Shown: positions 10,090-19,136 of the stretch, piece after piece
Layout: every line of letters starts with the position of its first letter
Numbering within the stretch: the first letter of the stretch is position 1
Assembly (NCBI GenBank): GCA_905221605.1
Contig: CAJNDS010001125.1
Location: forward strand, 550,106-614,105
Direction: 5' to 3'
Source of the DNA: Symbiodinium natans
Lineage: Eukaryota; Sar; Dinophyceae; Suessiales; Symbiodiniaceae
Length of the DNA stretch: 64,000 nt
Notes under the pieces: generated by a model
What the model was told of the DNA's origin: nothing
The model's input: the letters and a program-made list of their open reading frames with translations, nothing else
Databases searched by the model: none
Translations under genes and position numbers: made by a program

Positions 10090-10122
10090 GCTCTCGCGGA
10101 CAAAAAGCTCGAGAACCTCGGG
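10090..10122 (+). CDS. Exon candidate, ten-exon chain (11 codons)
   Basis: Entered after AAGCTGTAG (next base G) and left at GTGCAG. It reads ALADKKLENLG in phase 0 and continues the helix of the previous exon. It is very short, so the support is phase and helix continuity. Confidence 0.4.
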
Positions 10123-10158
10123 GTGCAGTCTTTGTGGTTCTTTATGCCACAATGCTCA

Positions 10159-10234
10159 TTTTTAAGCACATAGTAAAAGCACACACAGTAGAGCGATTTT
10201 TAAGCACATAATAAAAGCACACACAGTAGAGCGA
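10159..10234 (+). repeat. 38-bp tandem duplication
   Basis: Two adjacent copies of a 38-bp unit beginning TTTTTAAGCACATA and containing GCACACACAGTAGAGCGA, differing at one position. It lies just beyond the splice end of the minus-strand exon candidate at 10250-10422. Confidence 0.9.
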
Positions 10235-10249
10235 TGATCGTATTTCTAC

Positions 10250-10422
10250 TATTCGCTTGGGCCCTTGGATGTCCTGCAGCATGTCTATAAGAGCAGCGCA
10301 AGGTCTTAAGGGGATACCTAGGCCCACAAAGGGAATTTGCACTCGAGCCTGCGCCGTCGCTGCAATGTCCCGCACGGCTCTTATGGCAATGCCAGGGGGC
10401 CATGCCAGTAGCGGATCCGTTC
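10250..10422 (-). CDS. Minus-strand exon candidate, unknown
   Basis: On the minus strand the exon follows GGAAGAG, begins with G, and ends before GTAGAA at 10249. After two leading bases it is 57 codons, including TDPLLAWPPGIAIRAVRDIA and PFVGLGIPLRPCAALIDMLQ. The hydrophobic pattern looks more natural than the overlapping plus-strand frame. It lies inside the presumed plus-strand gene, so it would be a nested gene or an old gene fragment. Family not recognised. Confidence 0.4.
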
Positions 10423-10892
10423 CTCTTCCTATGCTGATTAGGGTTTAGGGTTTAGGGTTTAGGGTTTAATTAGGGTTTAGGGTTTAGGGTTTAGGGTTTA
10501 GGGTTTATACATGCTTATTGAAGGAAGCCAGCAGCGCAAGAGGCACTGCGGACGCATAGCGACTTGGAAGAGACACTTTAGGGTTTAGGGTTTTGGGTTT
10601 TGCGGTAGCTGTGCGGTGCTCCCGCTTCCATGGACATGGAACGGCCGGAACATCCCAAAGCAGCTGGGAGGTTACCGGCTTAACAGTCGATGCCGCGACT
10701 GAGGGGCAACAATCACTGCACCTCACACCCACAGCAAAGGTTCATGATCCCTTAAGCTGGGCCCTTAAGCAGGGACCTCTTCTAGACCCCTTATATACCC
10801 TATACAACCCAAGGGCCCATGCCGGGTAAGGGATCATGTTAAGGGCCCATGAAAATCTTTAGAAACAAACGAATTCAAGCACCTGCCGCTAG

Positions 10893-10944
10893 GGGAGTAT
10901 CGTTGCGCCTGCCACTACCACCACGACTCACGATGGAGCTTCAG
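10893..10944 (+). CDS. Exon candidate, threonine-rich linker
   Basis: Entered after CCGCTAG (next base G) and left at GTGCTC. In the chain phase it reads GSIVAPATTTTTHDGAS plus one base, a threonine-rich linker ahead of a cysteine-rich module. A rival reading of the same DNA starts at 10880, ends at the better donor GTAAGC (10952) and gives GEYRCACHYHHDSRWSFRC. I cannot decide between them. The phase of the next exon supports the first. Confidence 0.35.
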
Positions 10945-11055
10945 GTGCTCCGTAAGCCAAATTACCCTAAACCCTAAACCCTAAACCCTAAACCCTAAAC
11001 CCTAAACCCTAAACCCTAAACCCTAAACCCTAAACCCTAACCCTAAACCCCTCAG

Positions 11056-11133
11056 AAAGAAGCCACTTCCGCCAAGGCGGCTGCTGCACCACGGAGAACC
11101 CCTGTGGCGTGAACGAAGGCCTGTGGGGTTTAG
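11056..11133 (+). CDS. Cysteine-rich module exon (CCTTENPC...NEG)
   Basis: The exon follows CCCCTCAG after a C array and ends before GTAATT (or 11 bases earlier at GTGGGG). It reads RSHFRQGGCCTTENPCGVNE and GLW. The CCTxxNPCGxNEG stretch resembles, from memory and not by search, a cysteine-rich module CCTxxNPCGxxEGDCDxDxxC-G-L-CG found in extracellular proteins of protists and marine animals. The remaining cysteines of that pattern appear in the next two candidates, 11622 and 12084. Confidence 0.5.
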
Positions 11134-11621
11134 GTAATTGGGGTTTAGGGGTCCTACAAGGATCCTACCTTAGGCTAGTATGAAGTCCCGTATCTATAGC
11201 TAGTGTAGTAGGGGGGGGAGGGTTTTAGCGGTTTAGGGTTGAGGGTTATGGGGTTTCGGGTTTTCGGGGTTTAGGGGTTTAGGGTTTAGGGCCTAGGGTT
11301 TAGGGTTTTAGTTTTGGGGGGGTTTGCTGAGCTTTGGAGAAGCCCCCCATAAGCCCCATGTGACCCTGCGGGCTTCATACGCCCTAGAAATCAAGTGGCA
11401 CAGAAAAACCCTTCATACAACCCTAGGGGCTTAGGGGCTTAGGGGTTTAGGGGTTTAGGGGTTTAGGGCCAGTTTAGGGGCTTAGGGGCTTAGGGGCTTA
11501 GGGGCTTAGGGTTTAGGGGTTTAGGGGTTTAGGGGTTTAGGGTTTAGGGTTTAGGGCTATGTATATACCCTTTGAGCCCAAACCTAAGTCGCAAGCCCCT
11601 CGAAGTCCGCTCGTCGCAGAG

Positions 11622-11647
11622 GCACGTGCAGCTGGGACAGCCGCTGC
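11622..11647 (+). CDS. Cysteine-rich module microexon
   Basis: After TCGCAGAG the DNA reads TCSWDSRC in the phase left by the previous exon, matching the second part of the cysteine-rich pattern. No GT follows before the next C array. To join with GFLKC at 12084 in the spacing C-x-G-x-L-x-C, the intron must start with GC (after 11647) or GA (after 11651). Such donors are known in dinoflagellates. Without a transcript this stays an inference. Confidence 0.4.
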
Positions 11648-11764
11648 GCCGGAAGCCAAGCGACCCCTTGCCCCCCTCAACCCTAAACCCTAAACACTAA
11701 ACACTAAACACTGAACCCTAAACCTAAACCCTAAGCCCCAAAATCCTAAACCCCAAATCGACAC

Positions 11765-11866
11765 CTTGACCCCTTGACCCCTTGACCCCTTGACCCCTTG
11801 ACCCCTTGACCCCTTGACCCCTTGACCCCTTGACCCCTTGACCCCTTGACCCCTTGACCCCTTGAC
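11765..11866 (+). repeat. GACCCCTT octamer array
   Basis: About 13 perfect copies of the 8-bp unit GACCCCTT stand in a region of degenerate CCCTAAA repeats. It looks like a length variant of the telomere-like heptamer. Confidence 0.95.
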
Positions 11867-12083
11867 CCTTGAGCCTAAACCCTAAGCCCCAAATTAAGTT
11901 CAGAAGTGAGCCCTAAATCCCAAGAAGTCTGTGGCCCACAAGCCTTTTGCACCCCCGAGCCCTAAACCCTAAACCCTAAACCCTAAACCCTAAACCCTAA
12001 ACCCTAAACCCTAAACCCTAAACCCCAAACCCTAAACCCTAAACCCTAAACCCTAAACCCCAAACCCCAAACCCTAAGCCCAG

Positions 12084-12133
12084 GCAGGATTCCTGAAGTG
12101 TGTGTCCTACAGCTGCAGCCGGGGCCCGAGCCG
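12084..12133 (+). CDS. Cysteine-rich module exon, last part
   Basis: The island lies between a long C array (11960-12080) and a G array (12140-12230), entered after AAGCCCAG (next base G) and left at GTTGAG. It reads AGFLKCVSYSCSRGPS and two spare bases. FLKCVSYSC fits the L-x-C-x-x-x-x-C end of the module begun at 11056. A start four bases later, after GGCAG, is also possible. Confidence 0.45.
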
Positions 12134-12519
12134 GTTGAGGCTTCAGGGTTTTAAGGTTCAGGCTTTTAGGGTTTAGGGTTTAGGGTTTAGGGTTTAGGGT
12201 TTAGGGTTTAGGGTTTAGGGTTTAGGGCTAGGCGGGGCCATAACAGACCCACGCGTTTTCGGCAGTTTAGCACTGTTGCCCTCAGAATCCCCTGTAAATG
12301 CCGATGTTTCCTGGGTTTCGCCCATCACCTCATCCCCGCAATTTTTATCCAAAATTATCCTGCAATTTTTTGGGCATCCGTAGACTGCACTGGTATTTGT
12401 GGGGTTTTGTGCACTACTTCGCTCTTTCGACGTGTCCTAAACTAAGCCCTGTCTTGCTTGCATCCGCTTCTGCCCAGCCCTGGGTCTAAATAACACGTTT
12501 GCTTCACCATAGTTATAGA

Positions 12520-12850
12520 AGAGAGCATCATGGCCCAACCATGATGACGTCCATAGTCTAATCCGTTCTGGGAAGAGAGTATCCATGGCCCAAGCATGAT
12601 GACGTCCATGGTCTACTCTGTTCTGATGAGAAGAGAGCATCCATGGCCCAAGCATGATGACGTCCATGATCTACATGTTTTCTGCACTGCCACGGCCCAA
12701 CCATGATGACGTCCATGGTCTTCTCCGTTCTGGGAAGAGAGCATCCAGGGTCCAAGCATGATGACGTCCATGGTCTATTCTGCTCTGATGAGAAGAGAGC
12801 ATCCATGGCCCAAGCATGATGACGTCCATGGTTTACATCGTCTAATCCGT
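12520..12850 (+). repeat. 53-60 bp minisatellite with ATGACGTCCAT
   Basis: Six degenerate units share GAGAGCATCCATGGCCCAA, GCATGATGACGTCCATGG and TCTGATGAGAAGA. Each unit holds a TGACGTC core, identical to a CRE/ATF-like bZIP half-palindrome, and an ATGG inverted pair. The open frames on both strands are produced by the repeat. No gene is called here. Confidence 0.9.
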
Positions 12851-12906
12851 TCCGAGAAGGTTAAACCTTCTTCTGGGTAGAAATGGCTGGAAGTCCTTGC
12901 TTTTAG

Positions 12907-12951
12907 GCGCACTGGGGAGCAGAAAGGCGTCATTTCTCAACACTAAAGGCG
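12907..12951 (+). CDS. Isolated exon candidate
   Basis: A pyrimidine-rich acceptor AGTCCTTGCTTTTAG with a following G leads into 15 codons, AHWGAERRHFSTLKA, left at GTGACC. Its phase does not match the previous candidate (12084-12133) unless another donor is used there. Support is splice signals only. The stretch 12960-13830 has only degenerate telomeric repeats and unique intron-like DNA. Confidence 0.3.
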
Positions 12952-13841
12952 GTGACCTAAGTCCTGCATCTCAGGTTTGCTGGTGGGGCCAAAGTTTTGG
13001 GCGGGTCTGTTGTGGACCCGCCAGGGTTTAGGGTTTAGGGTTTAGGGTTAAGATAAACCTTAAACCCTAAGCCCTAATTATAAGCTCTAAATCCTATATA
13101 AACCCCACAGGGTTCGGCCTAAAAGCTAAGAATGGCAGCCCTTTCAGGCCCTAAGCCACTGGGCCCTGAGTCCCGATAGACCCCGAACCCTAGCAGTTTC
13201 TCTTGCGGGGCTCAGGATCACAGGGTTTAGGGTTTAGGGTTTAGGGTTTAGGTTACGGGAACCTGGGATACACCCAGGGACGAAACCCTTATCACCCCTT
13301 GAGGTAGCGGATACGGCTTTAGCGGAGAAAAAAGTTCCAAGCCAAACCCTTTACTCCCCGAAGGGGTACCACCTGAGGCTATCAGGGGGGGTCCGGTGAG
13401 GGATTGCCTGGCCTAAGCCACCCACCCAACCAAGGGTCCTACCACCAAGACCAACACCCCCGATCCCCAACCCTGTGGGTCTCCTTTTCTCACAACGCAA
13501 AGCTCGTAAACCAATCCTAAACCCTAAGCCCTAAACCCTAAATCTTTGAGCCATAAGTACAATTATGACGTATACTACGTCCTTTCCAACAACCTTCTTA
13601 CATCTCCACACAGGGTTTGGGGTCTCCTTGGCGGCCCATGGATACTTGTAACTCTAATGAGAAGCCTACTTACAACCCACTTAGAGGACTTAAGGGGCTT
13701 ATAAGTACAGTTATAATTGGGGTTAAAAGTTCCCATGAACCCTAAACCCTACGAAACCCTAAACCCTAAACCCTAAACCCTAAGCCCTAAGCCCTAAGCC
13801 CTAAACCCTAAACCCTAAACCCTAAACCCTAAACCTCTCAG

Positions 13842-13897
13842 CCGAAGCTGAAGGCTGGACCTCGGCATCCACGGATACGCTGCAGGATGCGAGGGGA
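13842..13897 (+). CDS. Exon candidate, unknown
   Basis: A C-island-G arrangement: the C array ends in CCTCTCAG, the island reads EAEGWTSASTDTLQDARG, and the GTCGGT donor precedes a long degenerate G array (13900-14330). The acceptor is followed by C, unlike most candidates. No domain is recognised. Confidence 0.35.
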
Positions 13898-14597
13898 GTC
13901 GGTTGGGGGTTTGGGGGTTTGGGGTTTAGGATTTGGGGTTTAGGGTTTAGGGTTTGGGGTTTAGGGTTTGGGGTTTGGGGTTTAGGGTTTAGGGTTTAGG
14001 ATGGGTGGGTTTTTGGGGGTTTGGGTGGTTGGGAGCCTTTAGAGGTTTGGGGGTTTGGGGTGTTTGGGGGTTTGGGGTGCTAGGGTTTAGGGTGTTAGGG
14101 GTTTGGGGTTTAGGGTTTGGGGTTTACGGTTTGGGGTGTTAGGGGTTTGGGGTTTGGGGGTGTTATGGTGTTAGGGTTACCCTTAGGGTGGGGTTTGGGG
14201 TGTTAGGGTTTGGGGATTAGGGTGTTAGGGTGTTAGGGGTTTGGGGTTTAGGGGTTTGGGGTGTTAGGGTTTTGGGTTTTGGGTGTTTGGGGTTTGGGGC
14301 TTAGGGTTTGGGGTTTGGGGTTTAGGGTTTGGATCGGTCAGCCTTTTCCGGGATACCCTGAACCCTAAACTCCAACAAGACCAACTTAGAACTTAAGCTC
14401 TTAGCCCTCAGGCCTCAGGCATCAGCACTCAGAATAAAAGGGTTGGGTTTGGGATTTCGGGTTGAGGGTTTCGGGTTCAGGATTTCGGGTTAAGGGCCCT
14501 AAAACCACTGGGCTCTTCTCCAAGCTCAAGATTTCGGGCTTATTTCCCTGAGCTAGGGAAAGTGTTTTTTTTCTTTTTTAAATCTCGCTTTCGCTTT

Positions 14598-14805
14598 AAA
14601 CCCTAAACCCCCTAAACCCCCTAAACCCCCTAAACCCCCTAAACCCCCTGAACCCCCTCAACCCCCTAAACCCCCTAAACCCCCTAAACCCCCTAATACC
14701 CTCTAAACCCCCTAAACCCCCTAAACCCCCTAAACCCCCTAAACCCCCTAAACCCCCTCAACCCCCTCAACCCCCTCAACCCCCTCAACCCCCTAAACCC
14801 TAAGC
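14598..14805 (+). repeat. CTAAACCCC nonamer array
   Basis: About 20 copies of the 9-bp unit CTAAACCCC, some with CTCAACCCC. This is a length and sequence variant of the telomeric heptamer with two extra C. Confidence 0.95.
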
Positions 14806-15035
14806 CCACACAAGCAGGAACCTCGGAACCTCACACAAACCCCACCCTAAGCCCTAAACCCTAAACCCTAAACCCTGAACCCTGAACCCCTACACCCAGA
14901 ACACCTGAGTGGGCCCGAGGGCCTCTGTGGTATTTAGAGGCTCAACTTGGGAGTTGGGTTCCCCCATCATTCCTTAAGGTTTAGGGTTTAGGGTTTAGGG
15001 TTTAGGGCTTGGGGCTAACGGTACTTGATGCCCAG

Positions 15036-15096
15036 CCCCCACGAAGAGCTAGTAAGTTTGGAGGTCCGGACGTTCAGCGACTCAGAGACTCGCCAG
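15036..15096 (+). CDS. Exon candidate, unknown
   Basis: The island follows TTGATGCCCAG and ends before GTTCCG, flanked by G arrays. It reads PHEELVSLEVRTFSDSETRQ after one leading base. A perfect consensus donor GTAAGT lies inside at 15052, so the true exon may be only 16 nt. The next base after the acceptor is C. Confidence 0.35.
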
Positions 15097-15357
15097 GTTC
15101 CGCTAAGGTTTAAGGGTTTAGGGTTTAGGGTTAAGGGTTTAGGGTTTAGGGTTTAGGGTTTAGGGTTTAGGAAGGTTGCATGGGGACTCGGAGGGTAATC
15201 GCCTCCTGAATTCACAGAATTCGTTTAGGGCATGGCGTTTAGAGTTGCGGGTGCTATAGGATCCTCGCAGCGCGTTCCCTAAACCCTAAACCCTAAACGC
15301 TAAACCCTAAACCCTAAACTCTAAACCCTAAACCCTAAACCCTTAAACTGCAAGCAG

Positions 15358-15416
15358 GACAGCTGCTGCGTCCTGCAGGGAAGCGACAGCGGGTACTCGC
15401 AGCAGGCACATTTCGG
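15358..15416 (+). CDS. Exon candidate, cysteine and serine rich
   Basis: Entered after CTGCAAGCAG (next base G) and left at GTCGGG, between a C array and a G array. It reads DSCCVLQGSDSGYSQQAHF. Two adjacent cysteines suggest an extracellular cysteine-rich segment, but no family is assigned. Confidence 0.4.
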
Positions 15417-15549
15417 GTCGGGCTCAGGGTTTGGAACAGTAATACCCTACACTATTATACGTTTAGGGTTTGGGGTTTAGGGTGTAGGGTGTAGGGTTTA
15501 GGGTTTAGGGTTTAGGTCGGTAGTTTTTAGGAACTGAGGGGATCTGGAT

Positions 15550-15680
15550 CTAAATAGTATTTCCGCCTGCAGTCCTCAACATGTTCTGGCTACCTCCAGA
15601 GCGCGCTAGGGCCATTTGAGCCATGAACTTGTTGTGATAAGCCGTGGTAGACATCGCCGGCGCGAAATGTTCCTCGTGCC
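15550..15680 (-). CDS. Minus-strand terminal exon candidate
   Basis: Read on the minus strand, the exon follows GGGTCCAG, begins with G, and runs 43 codons to a TAG stop at 15552-15550. Parts are HEEHFAPAMSTTAYHNKFMA and QMALARSGGSQNML. It looks like an alpha-helical C-terminal tail rich in methionine. It is opposite in strand to the surrounding exons, so it may be the 3-prime end of another gene or a relic. Family not recognised. Confidence 0.45.
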
Positions 15681-15774
15681 CTGGACCCTAGACCCTCAGC
15701 CCACAACATCCCTGAACCCTAGCCCTGAACCCGAAGCCCGCAACATACTAGACCCTCTCATCGCAGCTTGCTAG

Positions 15775-15834
15775 GATGAGCTCTGGTTGCCCGGCGACCG
15801 CATCTTCTTGCGCGTGTCTTCGCTTGGCCCCCAG
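15775..15834 (+). CDS. Exon candidate, unknown
   Basis: After TTGCTAG (next base G) the DNA reads DELWLPGDRIFLRVSSLGPQ, 20 codons in phase 0. The end is either GTGTCT at 15814 (13 codons), a GA-type donor CAG/GATACT at 15835, or the TAG stop at 15841. The sequence looks protein-like. The end is unresolved. Confidence 0.4.
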
Positions 15835-15944
15835 GATACTTAGATGTTCATGGAAAACCCCCAAACCCCCAACTCTAAACCCGAAACCCTAAACCCTAGC
15901 CCTAAACCCCAACCCCCAAACCCCAAACCCCAAATCCTGTACAG

Positions 15945-16025
15945 ATCAGACCGAGGCTGGGAAGTTCTCAGACCATTACCGCCCCAGGCTCAGCGAGTAC
16001 AGTGTGCGCAGCCACTGCCATACAG
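15945..16025 (+). CDS. Exon candidate, unknown
   Basis: C-island-G arrangement with CCTGTACAG before and GTACCG after. In the chosen frame it reads QTEAGKFSDHYRPRLSEYSV and then RSHCHT. Another frame is also open, so the frame is chosen by composition and by phase agreement with the exon at 16733. Confidence 0.45.
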
Positions 16026-16407
16026 GTACCGGCAGGGTTAGGGTTTAGGGTTTAGGGTTTGGGGTTTGGGGTTTAGGGTTTAGGGTTTAGGGTTTAGGGT
16101 TTAGGGTTTAGGGTTTAGGGTTTAGGGTTTAGGGTGGTTCAAGGGGGTATCGGGTTGTGGATGACGGGGTTAAGGAGGGGCTTCTGGAGGGCGACGAGAG
16201 CTTGCCAGCACCGACACGTCACCAGCCACCACTGGACTACGAATTGCTTACTTGGTAGCCCGGTGGTACTTTTTAGGGTTTAGGGTTTAGGGTTTAGGGC
16301 TTGGGGTTTTTTACCCATTTATTGTTATGGTTTCCCCTTTAAAGTAGCCAAACCACAAAGGTGTCCCTTATTAATACATATGGTTACTGGGCTACTAAGA
16401 CTACGAA

Positions 16408-16555
16408 TTGCTTAAGAGCCCCGAAAAAAATAAAAAACATTCTTCCTTATTAAGGGTAGTATAGGGATCATTTAGAACATCGAAAAATATTTTCTTCTTA
16501 CTCACGGGTAATATAGGGATTATTATTGTTTTTGTTCTTTTGGGGTTCTTAAGCA
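16408..16555. mobile_element. GCTTAAG family element, copy d
   Basis: Ends TTGCTTAAGAGCCCC and GGGGTTCTTAAGCAA, 148 bp. It contains two inverse copies of the family core (CTTATTAAGGGTAGTATAGG and GGGTAATATAGGGATT). The flanks CTACGAA and GTAGCAG extend the inverted repeat. A partial end, CTACGAATTGCTTAC, lies 160 bp upstream. Confidence 0.8.
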
Positions 16556-16732
16556 AGTAGCAGTGGAAGGTTCGGAATCAGGGGTCCCGGTCCCCTGCGC
16601 CTACCGCAACCCTTGCCCTGAACCCAAACCCCTTTGCCCCTTCTTGACGCCCCAACTCTCTGTAGGCCCCTAAACCCTAAACCCTAAACCTTAAACCCTA
16701 AACCCTAAAGCCCAAGCCCTCCAAGAGACCAG

Positions 16733-16788
16733 CCAAGGACCTCATCGCAAACCCTGGCAGCGGGCTCGTCAACGTGACTTTCGAGGGG
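16733..16788 (+). CDS. IPT/TIG-like exon candidate (first part)
   Basis: Entered after GAGACCAG and left at GTGCCT. It reads KDLIANPGSGLVNVTFEG after two leading bases and ends in phase 0. It joins with the exon at 17567 to give NVTFEG-VPCPIEEV, a beta-strand, turn and cysteine pattern typical of IPT/TIG immunoglobulin-like folds found in surface receptors. If not spliced there, the frame runs on to a TAA at 16825. Confidence 0.5.
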
Positions 16789-17337
16789 GTGCCTTGGCCT
16801 TCCCGGTCAGCGGCATCAGCGGCGTAATGCATAGGGGTTTAGGGTTTAGGTTAAGGGTTTAGGATTTAGGGTTTAGGGTTTCGGGTTTTGGGGGCGATTA
16901 ATTATAGTATAATTTTGTGGGGACCAGAATGGGGGGGGGGGGGGGGTTGGGGGTTGTTACAGTATATTTGCAAACATGTAGGCACCAGCAGGGCATGCTA
17001 GTGGTAGTTCTTCCGACCCGTATATTGGGGGTGTGCAGGGTTGAGACGCACCGGAGTTGGGAACGGGGTTGAAGAGGGTTGCCCTCGAAGCCTGGCCTGG
17101 ATAAGGCTAGGAAGCCTGGCGGCCCCTAAACCCTAGAATACGCGAAGCCTGAAGTACACCCGGAGCCCTTTTTTTCGTGACTTGGGTTAAGCTTGTTTGA
17201 GTACATATTACTGCTCTCCTGCTGCTACTGGTAATGTACTCCTACGCCCACTACTGCGACGAGAACGACTACTACGGCTACTACTGGTGCGCCTTTTGTT
17301 AGGGATAGTTACCCTAAACCCGAAACCCGAAGCCCGA

Positions 17338-17541
17338 AACCCGAAACCCGAAAACCAAACCCTAAACCCTAAACCCTAAACCCTAAACCCTAAACCCTAA
17401 ACCCTAAACCCTAAACCCTAAACCCTAAACCCTAAACCCTAAAACCCTAAACCCTAAACCCTAAACCCTAAACCCTAAACCCTAAACCCTAAACCCTAAA
17501 CCCTAAACCCTAAACCCTAAACCCTAAACCCTAAACCCTAA
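17338..17541 (+). repeat. Longest telomere-like array (CCCTAAA, about 29 copies)
   Basis: Nearly perfect CCCTAAA repeats over about 200 bp, with one extra A near 17440. It lies in the proposed intron between exons 16733-16788 and 17567-17620 and ends just before the acceptor of the latter. The preceding 16890-17310 holds a G tract at 16932-16947 and no convincing exon. Confidence 0.98.
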
Positions 17542-17566
17542 CCCACCCCTCTGTGAAGTGGCCTAG

Positions 17567-17620
17567 GTGCCGTGCCCCATCGAGGAGGTCCGACAGTTCA
17601 GTGGCAATGCCCGCTTCCAA
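17567..17620 (+). CDS. IPT/TIG-like exon candidate (middle part)
   Basis: Eighteen codons in phase 0 at both ends, entered after GTGGCCTAG (next base G) and left at GTTGTG, between the long C array and a G array. It reads VPCPIEEVRQFSGNARFQ. With its neighbours at 16733 and 17931 it gives one uninterrupted frame with TIG-like strand spacing and cysteines. Supported by borders, phase and composition. Confidence 0.55.
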
Positions 17621-17930
17621 GTTGTGGGTTTAGGGTTTAGGGTTTAGGGTTTAGGGTTTAGGGTTTAGGATTTAGAGTTTAGGGTTTGGGGTTTAGGGTT
17701 TAGGGTTTCTGATCCTAAGTCCCTAACCCTCCAACCCTTAAACCCTCAACGACGCATCCTGGCCCATCTGTTTAGGATGTTACTCTAAACCCTAAACCCT
17801 AAACCCTAAACCCTAAACCCCAAACCCTAAACCCTAAACCCTAAACCCTAAACCCTGAACCCTAGACCCTAGACCCAAGCCCCTAAGTTTCAAGGAAGCT
17901 TAGGCTCAGGCTTTTCCATCTTGAGCTCAG

Positions 17931-17989
17931 GCCTGGGTGGACGTCGGCTGCAAACTCGGAAATGTTCCGGGAGGCCCATGGTTCTTTCG
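17931..17989 (+). CDS. IPT/TIG-like exon candidate (last part)
   Basis: A pyrimidine-rich acceptor CTTTTCCATCTTGAGCTCAG precedes it (next base G), and GTGTTG follows. It reads AWVDVGCKLGNVPGGPWFF with two spare bases. The frame would hit TGA right after the donor, so splicing is required here. Joined in phase with 17567-17620. Confidence 0.45.
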
Positions 17990-18533
17990 GTGTTGATGCA
18001 GAGCTCATCCCGGGACGTCGGACTGGGTTCCAACCCTAAACCCTAAACCCCAAACCCTAAACCCTAAACCCCAAAACACTAAACCCTCAACCCGTAAACC
18101 CCAAACCCCAAACCCTAAACCCGAAACCCTAAACCCCAAACCCTAAACCCAAACCCCAAACCCCAAACCCCAAACCCTAAACCCGAAGCTTGCGTGAACC
18201 TGCCAGGCTTTGCCTCGCGCCCGCGTCTTGAGGCGGTCGACCGAGGCAGGTGTGGCTGGGGTTCTCGTGCCTCTTAGTTTGCCACGAATCTCTGTGGTTC
18301 TTTACTGTATCTTTAGATCCCTAGCCTTTTTGGGTTTATTGGGTTTCTGAATAAGGCAGCGAAAGATTTTAAATTTATAGCTACCCTCCTAAGTGCAGCC
18401 AAGCAATCATTCCCTAAGGGTCCATGGACCAACTATTACATACTTGGGCCACCAAAGTCCCTACATAGCAAGTACTTTAAAGGCCCAAGCATTCCCAATT
18501 TCGGTACATGGACCTTGAAGGATTTGCTTAAGA

Positions 18534-18631
18534 ACCACCCCAACATGCAATCATGGTCGCCATCCTGCCCTCAGAAGGAAAACTTTCGTTTTGTTTTTTT
18601 TTTTTTTTTGGGGGGGGGGGTTCTTCAGCAA
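18534..18631. mobile_element. GCTTAAG family element, copy e
   Basis: Ends TTGCTTAAGAACC and GGTTCTTCAGCAA, 98 bp, with a T12-G11 run before the right end. The flanks GGAT and ATGGTAG resemble those of the other copies. Confidence 0.7.
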
Positions 18632-19086
18632 ATGGTAGTTTAGGGTTTTAGGGCTTAGGGTTTAGGAGGTACAGGGTTTAGGGGTGGTTCTGGGTTTTAG
18701 GGGTTTAGGCTTGGAAGGTTTAGGCTCAAGGGGTTCAGGCGCCTCGCGGTGTTGGTGGTTTAGAGATTATGTGGGGTTCTTGGGGGTTTTGCCTTACGTA
18801 GACAACGGAGGCAGTTGCTGGGTCTGGGATGCAGAGTTTAGGCATTCAGGTTCAGATCCGGGTACTTCGCATTCGAGGCGGCAGTTGACGACTAAGAGCT
18901 GAGAAGCAGAAAGGAAGGGCGGCCCCCCTCCGAACAGAAGCTGCCGGCCCCAAGCGACCTGAAACCCTAAGCCCTAAACCCTAAACCCTAAACCCTAAAC
19001 CCTAAACCCTAAACCCTAAACCCTAAACCGCTCTTCGGGGTTTAGGGGGCTTAGGTTGTAGTGTTCAGGGGGTCTTCCTTGGCCAG

Positions 19087-19136
19087 GCATGGCCACCGAG
19101 GAGTCCACATGGCGCTGGGCCCAGGGCATGAACAGG
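19087..19136 (+). CDS. Exon candidate, unknown
   Basis: Entered after CTTGGCCAG (next base G) and left at the first GTTTAG of a G array. It reads MATEESTWRWAQGMNR after two leading bases, ending in phase 0, and fits the exon at 20085. The island at 19561-19650 between them is open on both strands and is left uncalled. Confidence 0.4.

Noticed and set aside
17197-17300. Tyrosine- and cysteine-rich peptide (CDENDYYGYYWCAFC)
   Set aside because: An unusual composition, but no acceptor or donor in the right phase and it ends in a stop shortly after. It may be chance.
17338-17541. A true telomere or chromosome end
   Set aside because: The array is internal, flanked by unique DNA, and neighbours alternate in orientation.
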